Source: Lactarius indigo
Taxonomy: Eukaryota; Basidiomycota; Agaricomycetes; Russulales; Russulaceae
Assembly (NCBI GenBank): GCA_025766275.1
Contig: JAFKAC010000013.1
Coordinates: forward strand, 1-64,000
Reading direction: 5' to 3'
Length of the DNA stretch: 64,000 bases
The position numbers and the translations under genes were made by a program. Shown piece by piece: positions 46,498 to 57,240 of this stretch (position 1 is the stretch's first letter; each line of letters opens with the position of its first letter). The notes under the pieces were generated by a model. It saw only the letters and a list, made by a program, of their open reading frames with translations. It searched no databases and was not told the origin of the DNA.

Positions 46498-49400
46498 ATG
46501 TATGTATGCCGACAGAACAGCCTGCAAATATCAGTTATCTTCCAATCTACTTGCGAAACGGCCGAAATTGCGCTTGTCGACAGTGGCGCAACCGAAAACT
46601 TCATTCACTCCAGAGTCGCCCAACGATTACGGCTCCCTACACGACAACTCACCATTGCTCGAACGATTCGAAACGTCGACGGCACCGAAAACCGAGCAGG
46701 ACGAATTGACAAATACGTCGCATTAAAAGTACGACTCGGAAATCAACAGATAACCCAACGTTTCTACGTCACAGACCTAGGGAATGATGACATCCTATTA
46801 GGATATCCTTGGCTTCAGCAATTCGAGCCAACAATCGACTGGAAACAAGGAGTACTCACCCCAGAACCCCTCTACCTGTCCACCCTCCTCGTACCCACGA
46901 CGCGCCGGTCTACCACAATCCAAGACGAAGCCCCTAATAGGGGAGACGCATTTGTGGTACAGAACGACCCCTGTAGCTCGGAAACGAAGCCGATCGACGA
47001 TCAAATGCGAAAAACGAGCCCTGTAACGAAAAAGGGTCAACACCAGGCATTATCACCTTACCTAGTCGTAAGGGCGGCCGCTTTCAACAAGTGGCGGTCG
47101 CTTGTAGACGCCATCGACCCCTGGGAGGATGGAGACGAGCTACATATCAGAATACCAGGAGGGGAGGCAATCCGAGGAACGAACATAGCCCAACAATGGG
47201 CCATAGAAGCGAATAAAGACAAGACGAAGCTTACCGAGGATTCGATCCCCGCCGAATACCGACGCCACATTAAGGTGTTTTCCGAAGCGGAATCTCAACG
47301 CTTCCCACCATCACGTGACTGGGATCATGCAATCGAGCTCACCCCGGACGCGCCTACCACCCTTGACTGTAAGGTGTATCCCCTAACTAAAGATGAGCGT
47401 GGGGCACTGCGAAAATTCTTAGATGAACATCTGGCAAAGCAGTACATTCGCCCATCACATTCCCCCTATGCCAGCCCCTTTTTCTTTATTAAGAAAAAGG
47501 ACGGAAAACTGCGGCCAGTCCAAGACTATCGACGCCTAAACCAACACACCATTCGCAACACGTACCCTCTTCCCCTCATTAAAACCCTCACAGAGGGCCT
47601 CAGAGGCAGCCGCCTCTACACCAAATTCGACATCAGATGGGGGTATAATAACGTGCGAATTAAGGAAGGCGACGAATGGAAAGCAGCCTTCAAAACAGAG
47701 GAAGGACTGTTTGAACCGCACGTTATGTTTTTTGGGCTAACCAACTCACCCTCGACCTTTCAAGCCATGATGGATACCATCCTGCGTACCCAGCTAAAGG
47801 CAGAGAGCCGCCGCTATGTCTTCGACTATATGGACGACATTCTCATTGCTACCCCAGATGACCTCTCCCTCCACCGTGCCATTGTCCATGAAGTACTTGA
47901 CATCTTGGAACGCGAGAGTCTCTTCCTCAAACCAGAAAAGTGCACCTTTGAAGCACGACGAGTGGAGTATCTGGGGCTCATCCTTGAAGGTGACAAAATC
48001 GAAGCTGACCCTACAAAACTTGCTGGACTCAGGGACTGGCCTCGCACCCTTAAAACGGTTAAACAAGTACGCAGTACCCTAGGCGTCTTTGGATACCAGC
48101 GACCTTTCATTCCAGGCTTTGCCAATATTGCTCGCCCACTTACTAATCTCCTAAAAAAGGACTGCCCCTTTATCTGGACACCTGAATGCACAACCGCCAT
48201 TGATAAACTTGTTACCATCCTCACCAGCGCTCCAGTTCTCTGGCAACCTGACCTAAGCGCTCCCTTTGAGGTTGAAGTTGATGCTTCTGCCTTTGCCACT
48301 GGTGGCATCCTATATCAGCGTGACGCCAACCATAAACTCCGCCCAGTCGCCTACCACTCCAAAACATTTAATGAGGCAGAGCACAACTATGATATCCATG
48401 ACCGTGAACTCCTCGCAGTTATTACTGCCCTTAAAGAGTGGCGACACTTCCTCCTCGGCTCCCCACACCCCGTCACTGTTTATACCGATCACGCGAACCT
48501 CCAGTACTATAAACAACCTCATAAAATCAACCGACGCGTCGCCAGATACATCCCCCTGCTTGGGGAATACAATCTTAAACTTGTCCACAAACCTGGTGCC
48601 ACTAACCGTGCTGATGCTCTCTCTCGTCGGCCCGACCATGATGATGGTTCTACCGACAACCATGACATCACTGTCCTTCCCACGCACCTTTTCGCCCGTG
48701 CTGCCCAGCTTTCCTCTCTTGAGCAGGATGTTCGCACCCTCCAACTGTCACATATCTCTGCTATTCTGCGCTGGAAAGATGCTTATGACCTCTCCCTTTC
48801 TGATGCTTCCTGGTGGCATGACGGCCGCCTCGTGGTTGTGGAAAACCCCGGTCTTCGGAGGGGGGTAATTTCCCTTTATCACAACTCCCCTAGCGCCGGC
48901 CACCCAGGAATCGCTAACACACACGCCCTGGTTTCACGCGACTACTGGTGGCCAGGAATGCGAAACACCATTATAGCCTACGTTAAAGGCTGCGCTGCTT
49001 GTCAGGCAAACAAAGCTATTTCCCATCGGCCGCGACCCCCACCTTTTCCAATTACCACCAACCCCTCAGCACGACCATTTGAAACAGTGACTATGGACTT
49101 TATCACCAAACTCCCCCTCTCTCATGGGTTTGACTCCATATTGACAATTACGGACCACGATTGCACCAAGGGGACACTGTTCATCCCTTGCAAAGAGTCG
49201 ATTGATGGCCCCAGAGTAGCAGCACTTTATCACCGACACGTCTACCCCCACTTTGGATTACCCACTCGCGTTATCACTGACCGAGACCCCCGCTTTGCCT
49301 CTGCCTTCTCTCGGCAACTGTGCAAATCCCTGGGAATCACACAGAACATTTCAACCGCTTATCACCCACAGACAGATGGACAATCGGAGCGATCCAACCA

Positions 49401-50151
49401 GTGGTTGGAACAATACCTGCGCTTCTTCTGCAACGGACGACAGACAGATTGGGTAGACTGGCTCCCCTCTGCCCAGTTTGCGCACAACAGCTGGCCAAAT
49501 GCCACCACGCGCCACACCCCATTCGAACTCCTCATGGGACACACCCCTCGCACCCCTGGCACTCATCTAACCAACCAGGTTGCCCCATCTGTCAGCGAGC
49601 GGCTCACTGCAGTTTCAGACTTACGTGCGCTAGCACAACAGGGCATCAAGGCAGCTCAGGAGATAACTACCAAAATCCCTGCTTCCTTTGTTCCCTACAA
49701 AGAAGGCGACCTCGTTTGGTTGGAAGTGAAGAACCTCGCCACGTCACACCCCACCGCTAAACTGGCACCCAAACGCTATGGCCCATTCCCCATTACTAAG
49801 GTCGTTTCCCACGTCGTCTATCAGCTGGCACTTCCACCGACATGGAAGATCCATAATGTCTTCCATGCATCCCTTTTACTCCCTTACCATGAAACTACCG
49901 AGCACGGCCCAAACTTCTCGCGACCAGCCCCTGACCTTATCAATGGGGAGGAAGAGTATGAGGTCGAAGAAATTCGCGATTCGCGAAGACGACGCCGCCA
50001 ACTCCAGTACCTCATTAAGTGGAAAGGATACCCTGACGCAGACAACACTTGGGAACCCCACAGCAATGTCCACGCCCCTGACCTTATCCAGGCGTTCCAT
50101 GACACGCATCCAGATGCCATTCGACTTGGTGACGTGGAAGTCACCCCTTAG
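46498..50151 (+). CDS. Gypsy-2 Pol polyprotein
   Basis: 1217 codons, uninterrupted. Aspartic protease DSGATENFIHS; reverse transcriptase FDYMDDILIAT (about residue 444); RNase H VDASAFATGGIL; integrase HHCC finger ending CAACQANK; DDE core MDFITKL, TDRDPRF, DGQSERSNQWLEQYL; GPFPITKVV and WKIHNVFHASLLLPY; then a chromodomain LQYLIKWKGYPDADNTWEP about 30 residues before the stop. The family expresses gag and pol together. Here pol begins with its own ATG 47 nt after the gag stop, in a different frame that is open upstream, so reinitiation or frameshifting is needed. Confidence 0.95.
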   Translation: MYVCRQNSLQISVIFQSTCETAEIALVDSGATENFIHSRVAQRLRLPTRQLTIARTIRNVDGTENRAGRIDKYVALKVRLGNQQITQRFYVTDLGNDDILLGYPWLQQFEPTIDWKQGVLTPEPLYLSTLLVPTTRRSTTIQDEAPNRGDAFVVQNDPCSSETKPIDDQMRKTSPVTKKGQHQALSPYLVVRAAAFNKWRSLVDAIDPWEDGDELHIRIPGGEAIRGTNIAQQWAIEANKDKTKLTEDSIPAEYRRHIKVFSEAESQRFPPSRDWDHAIELTPDAPTTLDCKVYPLTKDERGALRKFLDEHLAKQYIRPSHSPYASPFFFIKKKDGKLRPVQDYRRLNQHTIRNTYPLPLIKTLTEGLRGSRLYTKFDIRWGYNNVRIKEGDEWKAAFKTEEGLFEPHVMFFGLTNSPSTFQAMMDTILRTQLKAESRRYVFDYMDDILIATPDDLSLHRAIVHEVLDILERESLFLKPEKCTFEARRVEYLGLILEGDKIEADPTKLAGLRDWPRTLKTVKQVRSTLGVFGYQRPFIPGFANIARPLTNLLKKDCPFIWTPECTTAIDKLVTILTSAPVLWQPDLSAPFEVEVDASAFATGGILYQRDANHKLRPVAYHSKTFNEAEHNYDIHDRELLAVITALKEWRHFLLGSPHPVTVYTDHANLQYYKQPHKINRRVARYIPLLGEYNLKLVHKPGATNRADALSRRPDHDDGSTDNHDITVLPTHLFARAAQLSSLEQDVRTLQLSHISAILRWKDAYDLSLSDASWWHDGRLVVVENPGLRRGVISLYHNSPSAGHPGIANTHALVSRDYWWPGMRNTIIAYVKGCAACQANKAISHRPRPPPFPITTNPSARPFETVTMDFITKLPLSHGFDSILTITDHDCTKGTLFIPCKESIDGPRVAALYHRHVYPHFGLPTRVITDRDPRFASAFSRQLCKSLGITQNISTAYHPQTDGQSERSNQWLEQYLRFFCNGRQTDWVDWLPSAQFAHNSWPNATTRHTPFELLMGHTPRTPGTHLTNQVAPSVSERLTAVSDLRALAQQGIKAAQEITTKIPASFVPYKEGDLVWLEVKNLATSHPTAKLAPKRYGPFPITKVVSHVVYQLALPPTWKIHNVFHASLLLPYHETTEHGPNFSRPAPDLINGEEEYEVEEIRDSRRRRRQLQYLIKWKGYPDADNTWEPHSNVHAPDLIQAFHDTHPDAIRLGDVEVTP

Positions 50152-50162
50152 AATGGGGGTAA

Positions 50163-50568
50163 TGTCATGAATGCCCCATATTTTCACTCTCCTTCTCTTC
50201 TTTTCCATTCTTCCTTCGCTTCTTTGCTTTGCTGGCATTTGCTTTGCTGGCATCTGCTTTGCTGGCAGTTGCCTTGCTGGCATTGTATTGCCTCGCTGGC
50301 ACTCCTGGACACTAGTTATATAAACCCTGTAGTACACCCTGTATTTCCTTAGCTTTGGCTTCGTCAATCTACTGTCTTGTCCTTCAGCACAGTCCTCTCT
50401 TCTCTACCACAGTCCTCTTCTCTGAAGCCTTGTTACCTTGAGCTATATCAAGGAACACTCACAGACTTAGGTGCCGTTCTGCTCAGCAGCGGACCGACTC
50501 AGTATCCTTTGCCTTAGGCAGGACCTGTTACAGACCGACCCGACACACGCCCCGGCAGTGGCGTGACA
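50163..50568 (+). repeat. Gypsy-2 3' LTR
   Basis: Matches 44295-44700 except for one CpG transition. It is preceded by AATGGGGGTAA, the polypurine tract. Confidence 0.95.
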
Positions 50569-51023
50569 CAGTGCCCCGTCCCAAACCCCCAATCTTTGTC
50601 ATTGCTAGCACCAACAACGGCAGCAATGGGCTATGTTGACGACGCAAGCGATGTGATGCGTGTATCGCAAGACCTCAACAGTGCGTCCCTCAGGTTCAGG
50701 CCGTTCAGGTCTCATGCCGCCCACGCTAGTCGTGCTCGCAAGTTTTGTTTTTCCTTCTCGTTGACAACTAGCTTTGTATTGTAATATACATTCAATATGA
50801 CTATTTTTCCTATCCCATCGTAACCAACTTGTTAGCTGCGCAGACTGGTAGTCAGGATGTTGTGCCTTGCAACACCAAGGGATAGTTTTTTCGTTTCAAA
50901 ATTGATAAGTGGAATATATAAATTCATTGAATAATTACTGCGATTAATTTTTGTGGGAAAGAAATTCAGCATGGTCATCAAGATGCCCATTTAAACCCCG
51001 CCTGTGTCTGTAAAGTGGTCGTA

Positions 51024-51050
51024 AGGGGCCAAGTGTTATGAAAACGGCTG
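51024..51050 (-). repeat. Right terminal inverted repeat
   Basis: The reverse complement of the left end is perfect for 26 bp. It is followed by TA at 51051-51052. Confidence 0.9.
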
Positions 51051-51504
51051 TAGGTTCGGGTCCGAACCAAAGTTCAGAACCAAACTTTGACATCACTAGC
51101 GGTTATAACCACTTGTCAACCTTTTTTTTATTTGCTGATGGTGTCCCCCCCCGTAAGTTCAGTTCGTAGTCATGTAACTTCCAGAGCATTCTCTGCCCGA
51201 TATTTGGTTTCGCCACCCCGTTCAGCCCCATTCACTATTGCAGTTTTCATAACAGTTGCCAATTCATTTTTTAGCACACAGCCGGACATCCAAACTCAAG
51301 AGCGGGGTTCATAGTTCAGTAGAGTGGGAAATTCTCGAGAAATTGAGCTATCGTACATAATTGGGGGTTATTGAATAGGTGTCTTGGAAGAATAGGGTTA
51401 TTGAATAGTTATCTGCGTTGCTAGTTCGGCATTGTGCAACTAGCGAAACTAGCGAGTCAGCGTCCCTGAGGGTCCTTCTGTCGTCCCTTCCAATCCCTCC
51501 AACA

Positions 51505-51750
51505 ATGGTCTGCCAACTCCAATAACATGAAGGAGTTGGCTTTATCGATGTCCTTGCATGGGCTGCGTGACTCAGAAATCAACGATATTGCCACTGGATC
51601 AGTATCAGTCGTTCTTGAATCCACCCATACATCGAAGGCAACCAAGTCAACGTCTTTCTTACAACCTCACAACATGTCTGTTTCTCCCTCACTACAGACC
51701 TGCCAGGACATTACCATCCGGCGTGTGAGCCCCTTCACCAGAGAAAAAAC
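51505..51750 (+). pseudogene. Degenerate transposase 5' end
   Basis: LALSMSLHGLRDSEIND matches the large element's ALSMSLQGLRDSEIHE. Upstream and first-exon DNA are alignable by eye, but frames are broken and no DDE motifs follow. Non-functional. Confidence 0.7.
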
Positions 51751-52835
51751 ATGATTTTCACTCTTTGTAGCGCTACAACATACCGACCTCAATGGCAGGC
51801 TTTCACCGCCACACAGCCACCACGGCAATACGCTGCACAACTGCAGCTGTCCGTCAACTCTATGTCTTTTGATGCTACCGCCCCGTCAACAACCACCTCC
51901 ACTGACTGTCCTGAGTGGAGTCGTAACGCAAAGCCACAAGTGAGACACCGCATACAACGAATGGCCTACATCAAACAAGTAAGCTACCTCAGACCCACCG
52001 CAAACTTGACCTCCAACTCATGTCTCTTTGTGCAGCGGCCTTGTGTAGCGGTATGACTTATCGCTTACAACTAGACCAAGGTGAAGGTTAGCGAACTGAA
52101 CTGGGAGCACACCCAAGCCTAGTGCGGAGACAAGTCACGCGCCGAACATACAGGCACAGCGGAGAGTAGACACACGTGAGGACTTTATTCAAGTCCAAAG
52201 GTCAGGTGATCACGCTGTGGCACGCTGAGTGGAGAACCAAGAGGACAAGTTAACATTGGAGAAGGTAAGGGAAAGTACAAGGAAATACGCACCTGAGTGG
52301 AGAACCAAGAGGACAAGTTGGTTCCACTCAGGACGCTACATGAGGGTTTATATACTATGCTGCGGCTGAGTTCAAATTACTACGGAACCTTGCTACTAAA
52401 GGTAAGTGTAATAGTAATGAGTCAGATGCTGACGCGTCGTGTCTAATAATAGCGTTATCTGTTGTGCTGACTGATGCACAGTCATTAACGCTGACAGAAC
52501 AAATGACGTGTCCTTATCTATGAGTCACAACGTAGTCTAGAACTATCTAGAATGTTCCCTGCTTATCGTCCAATGAGAAACTGTTATACTAATGAGGAAA
52601 GTGACCTAAAAGGGTAACCTCGATAAGGAAGTTACTGTCTCAGGGTCACGTGCTTGTGGGTGCACATGTTGGCGTCACGTGACTAACCATCTTATCATAT
52701 CTAATGATAAGGACTTGGATGTTTGAGCACAACGTTGGAGTCTCATATCTCTACCGAATAAATCTGTAAAAATGCGGAAAAATAGGGCAAGAAATAGAGC
52801 ATCCGTGACACCTTGCCATATCGGAGTGCTCTTTC

Positions 52836-53401
52836 ATGACCGATTCTACCCCCAGCTATCCGGCACTGCCCTTCGACAACTTCGTCTCTCAGTTCAATGC
52901 TGTCGATCCCAAGCACGGCATGTTCTCCAATCTGTCCACGTTACTCAACTTCGACTCTTTCGGACACCAGCTCTCCCCAGCCTTTTTCACAGATGTTTAC
53001 ATGGTCAATCAGTCCGACGATGGGCCCTATCGACCACCCGTTGGAATATCTCCCCACATTCTCTCCGGCCCCTTTCAAGGCCCTCCCCCACCATATTCAG
53101 CGGACCCCCGTCTGCACTGTACCAGCCACACAAAGTGGCGCGGGTCCTGTCAGGGAAAAAAACATTTGCCCTCATTGCGGCCACTGTAAGTAGAACCTTT
53201 ATTCCTTGTTTTCTAGGTTCTCAACGTTTCTTTCTAGGGTCTGCGCTGAAGAACAACCTCCCTCTGCTCATCCGTCTCTGCAGACTACCCATCGCGACCT
53301 CAAAAGGCAGCGCATGTCACAGAATGTCGACAAAGTCTTTTTTTCCCTATCCCATCCCCATCAGAATTGACATGGCTCGCACTAGACTGAGTCCCTACTA
53401 G
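52836..53401 (+). CDS. Small hypothetical protein with a CPHCGH zinc-like motif
   Basis: Two exons, 52836-53185 and 53238-53401, joined over a 52-nt GTAAGT...TTCTAG intron, give about 170 aa if the extra base at 53112 (CGT-C) is discounted. The N-terminus is MTDSTPSYPALPFDNF; a proline-rich middle leads to NICPHCGH split by the intron, then SALKNNLPLLIR, which resembles a C2H2 finger with a degenerate second half. It lies inside the short transposon relative, so it may be captured cargo. No function is proposed. Confidence 0.5.
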
Positions 53402-53594
53402 ACCAAATATCGGTTTTTTTAATGGTTTCCAAAACCAACAAGTATGATAGGATATATAATTTCATTTATTACTGTAATTACTATGATTATTTTTTGTGGG
53501 AAAGAAACTCGGCATGATCACCGAGATGCCCATTCAATCCCCGCCTGTATGTGTAGTGTTGTAAAAATCGGCAAGTGTTATGAAAACCGCAATA

Positions 53595-55084
53595 AACTCA
53601 GACCAAGATTTGTTGCGTAAGAGTGATACAGTCGATACAGTACAGTAGCTTGCACGATGTTCCCGAACAGAGGGGCGCGGAGGCCCGATTAGGAAGTGGT
53701 TCCCACCTACTTCACGATATTGGTTCCCATCCTCACTCTCTCTTTCCATCCACACACAGACACCCTCTGCCATTCACATCTCCACCATGTCGCCCATGCC
53801 ATCGCCCTTGGCCGATCGACATTGTGCTGTCGCCTCTTGAATCTCGTGTTGTTGTTGGAGTCGTGCTCTTTGTCTCGGGCACAGGTGTGCCCTTGACTTC
53901 TCTCACTCCGTTACCTTTTTCTGACTCTCGTTGTGCGCATCGTTGATACCTCCTCCACCATGCGCTCCTGTCCCTACTTTTACCATGACTTGTGGTTTCC
54001 CGCCGCTGTGAGGTAAGCACGAGCTCTGGGCCCGAAATCTGTCTTTTCGGTCTCGGTCCGGCATCGCATGGGTTCTCACCAGCACCTCGCTCCTGCGCCA
54101 TATCGCATTAAATGGGCCTCAAGTACGATAGTCACCCATAGTCACCTCGGAAACAGCTCCTAGACACACAAAGACTGGCCGCGCATTCCTGCGCCTCTCG
54201 TGCATCCATTGTTTCATCTTCACTCCGTGCTTCGTCGCCCCCACTGCCTTTCCTTTTGAAGTTGTCGAGCCACTTTGCCTTCATCGATCACTTCGGTCAC
54301 GTCACCCTTTGTCTCTGGCAAGGGCGCGACTCCATCTCTTTGTGTGTAGCAGTGCGCGAACCGTCGTTCACCACCTCGGCCTCGGCTTCTCTTCTCTTTC
54401 ATGTTACCACGTCCCTCACTACTCCTTGCCATACCGTCTTCGTCCCGATCATCTCTACACATCGTTCGCTCTCTTTATGACTCCTTCCCCTATCCTATTT
54501 CTCTATTCCCCTACCTTAATTCTTACCTTACCCCTTTCGGTGGTAGCTACGGTTTCGCTTGTATTTTAAATCCACACCTCTGTTGCCGAATACATGGTCG
54601 TTTCCCCTCCTTTCTCGGCATGGTTATACCAGAAAAGTCAGGCTCGAAGGACTAAATTCGCAAGCCTCGTCGCGCTTCGCCCCGTCTCGCTCGCTCTCGG
54701 GTTAACTAATCCCCTGGCCCTTGGCGCTTCTGTCTCTCCTTTCTAAACCTCTGCGGGATCCCCTCCCGCCTTTCAAACTCACAAGGACTTGGCTCCTTAC
54801 ACCGCGTGTTTTCAACTGTCGACAGCCCATCCTACCTACGACTTTGCGCTTACTTTCCCCCACCTTACACCTTCCTCACAACTTTCGACCTAACGTCAAA
54901 AAATCCGGTCCCGCTACCCCCTTGGTTCGACGGTCGGCGTGACCGGGACAGCTGTAAAGTAAGTCGGCGCCCTTTCCAGAGGTTCTTGTTCATGAGAGCG
55001 AAGGTTCTACTCAGGGCGATGGTTTCGTGACCAGCAAGCAATAACTTTTTTTTTTTAATTTTTTTTTTTCAATCTGAAAAACAT
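53595..55084. other. Pyrimidine-rich stretch, no gene recognised
   Basis: The + strand is strongly C/T-rich from about 53690 to 54950. Overlapping ORFs reflect this composition and carry no motif. A T-run (T12-14) lies at 55044-55070. Confidence 0.45.
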
Positions 55085-55940
55085 TCACGCCGACGCTACC
55101 AAGACGCTAACGCTAACTTGGACTGAAGGGTACCAGCCGAAATCCGTTTCCCCGCTCGGGCGTAAGATCCCCACCATTTCAGCATGCAATTCGACGCCGT
55201 CCATGTACTGAGAAACCCCGCAGAGATGTAGGACTTTAGCAAAGGCAGCGTGAAACTTGAGGTAATCAGGGTTGGGGGGTTCAACCGACGATTCCTCCCG
55301 AGTTGGAAACTCGACATCCACTTCTTGCGACCCACTAGACAAAAACATGTATATTTGAGCCATGCACACTTTGTACTTGTTAGGATTATGCGGGTACTGA
55401 AAAAAAAAAAAAAGCATTAGTTCGATGGCAACAAGGTGACCGCGTCCTTGTCTAGATAAAACTGGAAACCTCCAAACGTTTCAGGCTCGTCCCCTCGTCA
55501 TGTAGATGGCATTCGCGGGCGAGTTGATATACGGCACTATGAGCGTCTCAAAAGGTCGATTTGCGTCCAGGACCGGAGCATGTCCTAAAAGTGCGGCGAT
55601 GAGCGGCGTAGTAGTCCTGAAAAACGTGAAAAACTGAAAAGGACGTCACGCACGAACCTCTGGGGCTACTACCGATGGTGGCTTTGTCGTCGAACTTGTT
55701 GAGCAAGAAGGGCATGATGTGCGCGGGTTCCATTCGAGGTTGTCCCCCGCGCGTCCTTCCCTTAGTGGTTTCTCCCCACGGGCCCTGTCGAACACTTTTG
55801 TGATCGCACAACGATACTGTTCTCGGAGAGCGACCTTAAATTTTAATTTTAGCAGACCCAAAAAATAAAAGGGGCACGCGACACTCACTTTAGCTCTGAG
55901 AACGCGCTGGTCATTTCGAGAGGTGGACTCGATGGTGTGC
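55085..55940 (-). pseudogene. Second HNH_2-type copy, probably decayed
   Basis: Homologous to the copy at 31.2-32.1 kb. Segments: VALREQYRCAITKVFDRARG, MEPAHIMPFLLNKFDDKATI (better HNH core than copy 1), FQFYLDKDAV and NPDYLKFHAAFAKVLHLCG. The segment before the HNH core is out of frame by more than a single added base, and part of the region seen in copy 1 (EIPNMVG) is missing, so it is likely a pseudogene. It retains the CGA codon that is TGA in copy 1. Confidence 0.5.
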
Positions 55941-56125
55941 TGGTGCTTAGAATTTCGAGATTATTCTGATGCCCAATAAACTCCAAGTCTCTTCGCAATT
56001 CTTGGGCACAGTAAGAAGACTTACAATCTTATCGCGTTCGAAAGCTGACTTGGTCGCATCACACAGAATCAGATGGCTGAGCCAAGGTTTCACAATGTGG
56101 ACCGTATTTACACGTGACTAGATTC

Positions 56126-57240
56126 CTACTGTTGGAATGAGGACACCGTGGGTGAATAGTATGAGATGGACCGCATATGTGAAGGGAGGCCAGGGGGAGC
56201 GGTGAGGCTAGCCAAAGGGTGTGGAGTGTCAAGGGGGTAGAGGGCGGGGCTAGGGTGGAGGACGGCGTGCACGCGAGGGGAGAAGGGGGGGGTACCAGGG
56301 TGACGATGGCGTTGAGCACGACGAGAAGGCGCTAAAGCGGCGATAGGACAGAAAAGACGGCGCCTCGCACAGGAGGGGAGGAAACTCAGGGGATAGTAGG
56401 GCGGGTGAGAGGGACAAGGTGCACAGAGGATGCACAGAGCAGCACCTTGCACGCGAGGGTAAGGCGACGGGAAACGAGGCCGGTGGGAGGGCGGCGATGG
56501 TGAGGAGTTGGTGGCGGCGGTGGCGAAGATAGGGGGGAGAAACCAGGGAAACGGTGGTAAGGGCGAGGGAAAGCGACGAAAGTGCGACGAGGACAGCGGC
56601 GAGAAGGAGAGTGTGTGCCGAGGGCAGCAGGAGATAGAGGAGAGGGAAGATGACGGGCGCCGTACACGCGAGGCGAGCAGAGGAAGGAAGGCCAGAGGGT
56701 GGTCAAGGGTGGCAGCAAGTGACAAGGGGGTGGCGAAGGCGATAAGGACCATGGCAGGGTGGCAGGGAGAAGGCAGTAGGAAATCAGGAGGAGGGCAAAG
56801 GCGGTGGTGGGCACGAGGATGTGGCAAGGAGGAACCATCATAAGATAAGGATGGGAGGGTAAGTTAGTTGTGAGATGATGGGGAGTTCGACGCCTAAACA
56901 CGAAGGCGGGAAGAGCGGGGCCGAGGGAGAAGGAGCGGACTGAGGACCTGTGCCTTGCAGGCGGTGTGAAGATAGGGGAGAGGGGACAAAGGTCGTGCCT
57001 CCCACGTGAGGGAGAGCAGGGTGTGACGAGGTCGAAGAGAGCGCCAATACGACGTTATCGCAGGGTTGGCTGGCGGAATAGGCAGTGAGGATTGGTGGTG
57101 GTGGGCGGTGACAAACGAGAGTGGATGGGGATAGCACGCTGGAGTCAGGAGCGGGTGGGAGAGGAGAGGAGGGCCAGACGGGGAGACGCGTGAGGAGTGA
57201 GGAGGCAGATGCAAGCCCAATCTCCAGCTTCTCGCGCCCT
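56126..57240. repeat. Purine-skewed, loosely repetitive tract
   Basis: The + strand is almost all G/A, leaving long minus-strand ORFs of P/S/L/H that look compositional. Diverged units recur around a TGCACGCGAGGG-like core near 56268, 56451 and 56656, with weaker forms near 56365 and 57000. I read it as an old minisatellite-like array rather than a gene. Confidence 0.5.

Larger units (their letters stand above)
44295..50568 (+). mobile_element. Gypsy-2, Ty3/Gypsy chromodomain LTR retrotransposon
   Basis: 6274 bp with 406-bp LTRs (TGTCATGAA...GTGACA) differing at one base (44304 C, 50172 T), and target duplication CAGTG (44290-44294, 50569-50573). Gag and Pol are both fully open. With one LTR mismatch it is the younger insertion and potentially active. 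Confidence 0.96.
32700..51050 (+). mobile_element. Tc1/mariner-type transposon with a second gene, interrupted by two Gypsy elements
   Basis: Terminal inverted repeats at 32700-32726 and 51024-51050 match over 26 of 27 bp and are flanked by TA (32698-32699 and 51051-51052), the IS630/Tc1 target duplication. Inside are a DD34E transposase (+), a convergent 650-aa gene (-) and two LTR elements with their own 5-bp duplications. Subtracting these (33943-41750 and 44295-50568) plus one duplication each leaves about 4.26 kb for the original element. Insertion order: the Tc1-type element first, then each Gypsy independently. Gypsy-1 has five LTR mismatches and Gypsy-2 has one, so Gypsy-1 is older. 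Confidence 0.85.
51238..53592 (+). mobile_element. Second, shorter Tc1-type relative
   Basis: Ends TTGCAGTTTTCATAACAGTT (left) and the inverted TTGCGGTTTTCATAACACTT (right), both flanked by TA (51236-51237, 53593-53594). The termini and the inner right end (GTGGGAAAGAAA, ATGCCCATTCAA, CCCCGCCTGT) are homologous to the large element, which ends 186 bp away. At 2355 bp it lacks the 650-aa gene and contains an unrelated ORF. A 25-bp direct repeat GAGTGGAGAACCAAGAGGAC... lies at 52229 and 52294. Confidence 0.75.

Noticed and set aside
52060..52770. Solo LTR inside the short transposon copy
   Set aside because: No TG...CA ends with a target duplication could be fixed; only a 25-bp direct repeat is clear.
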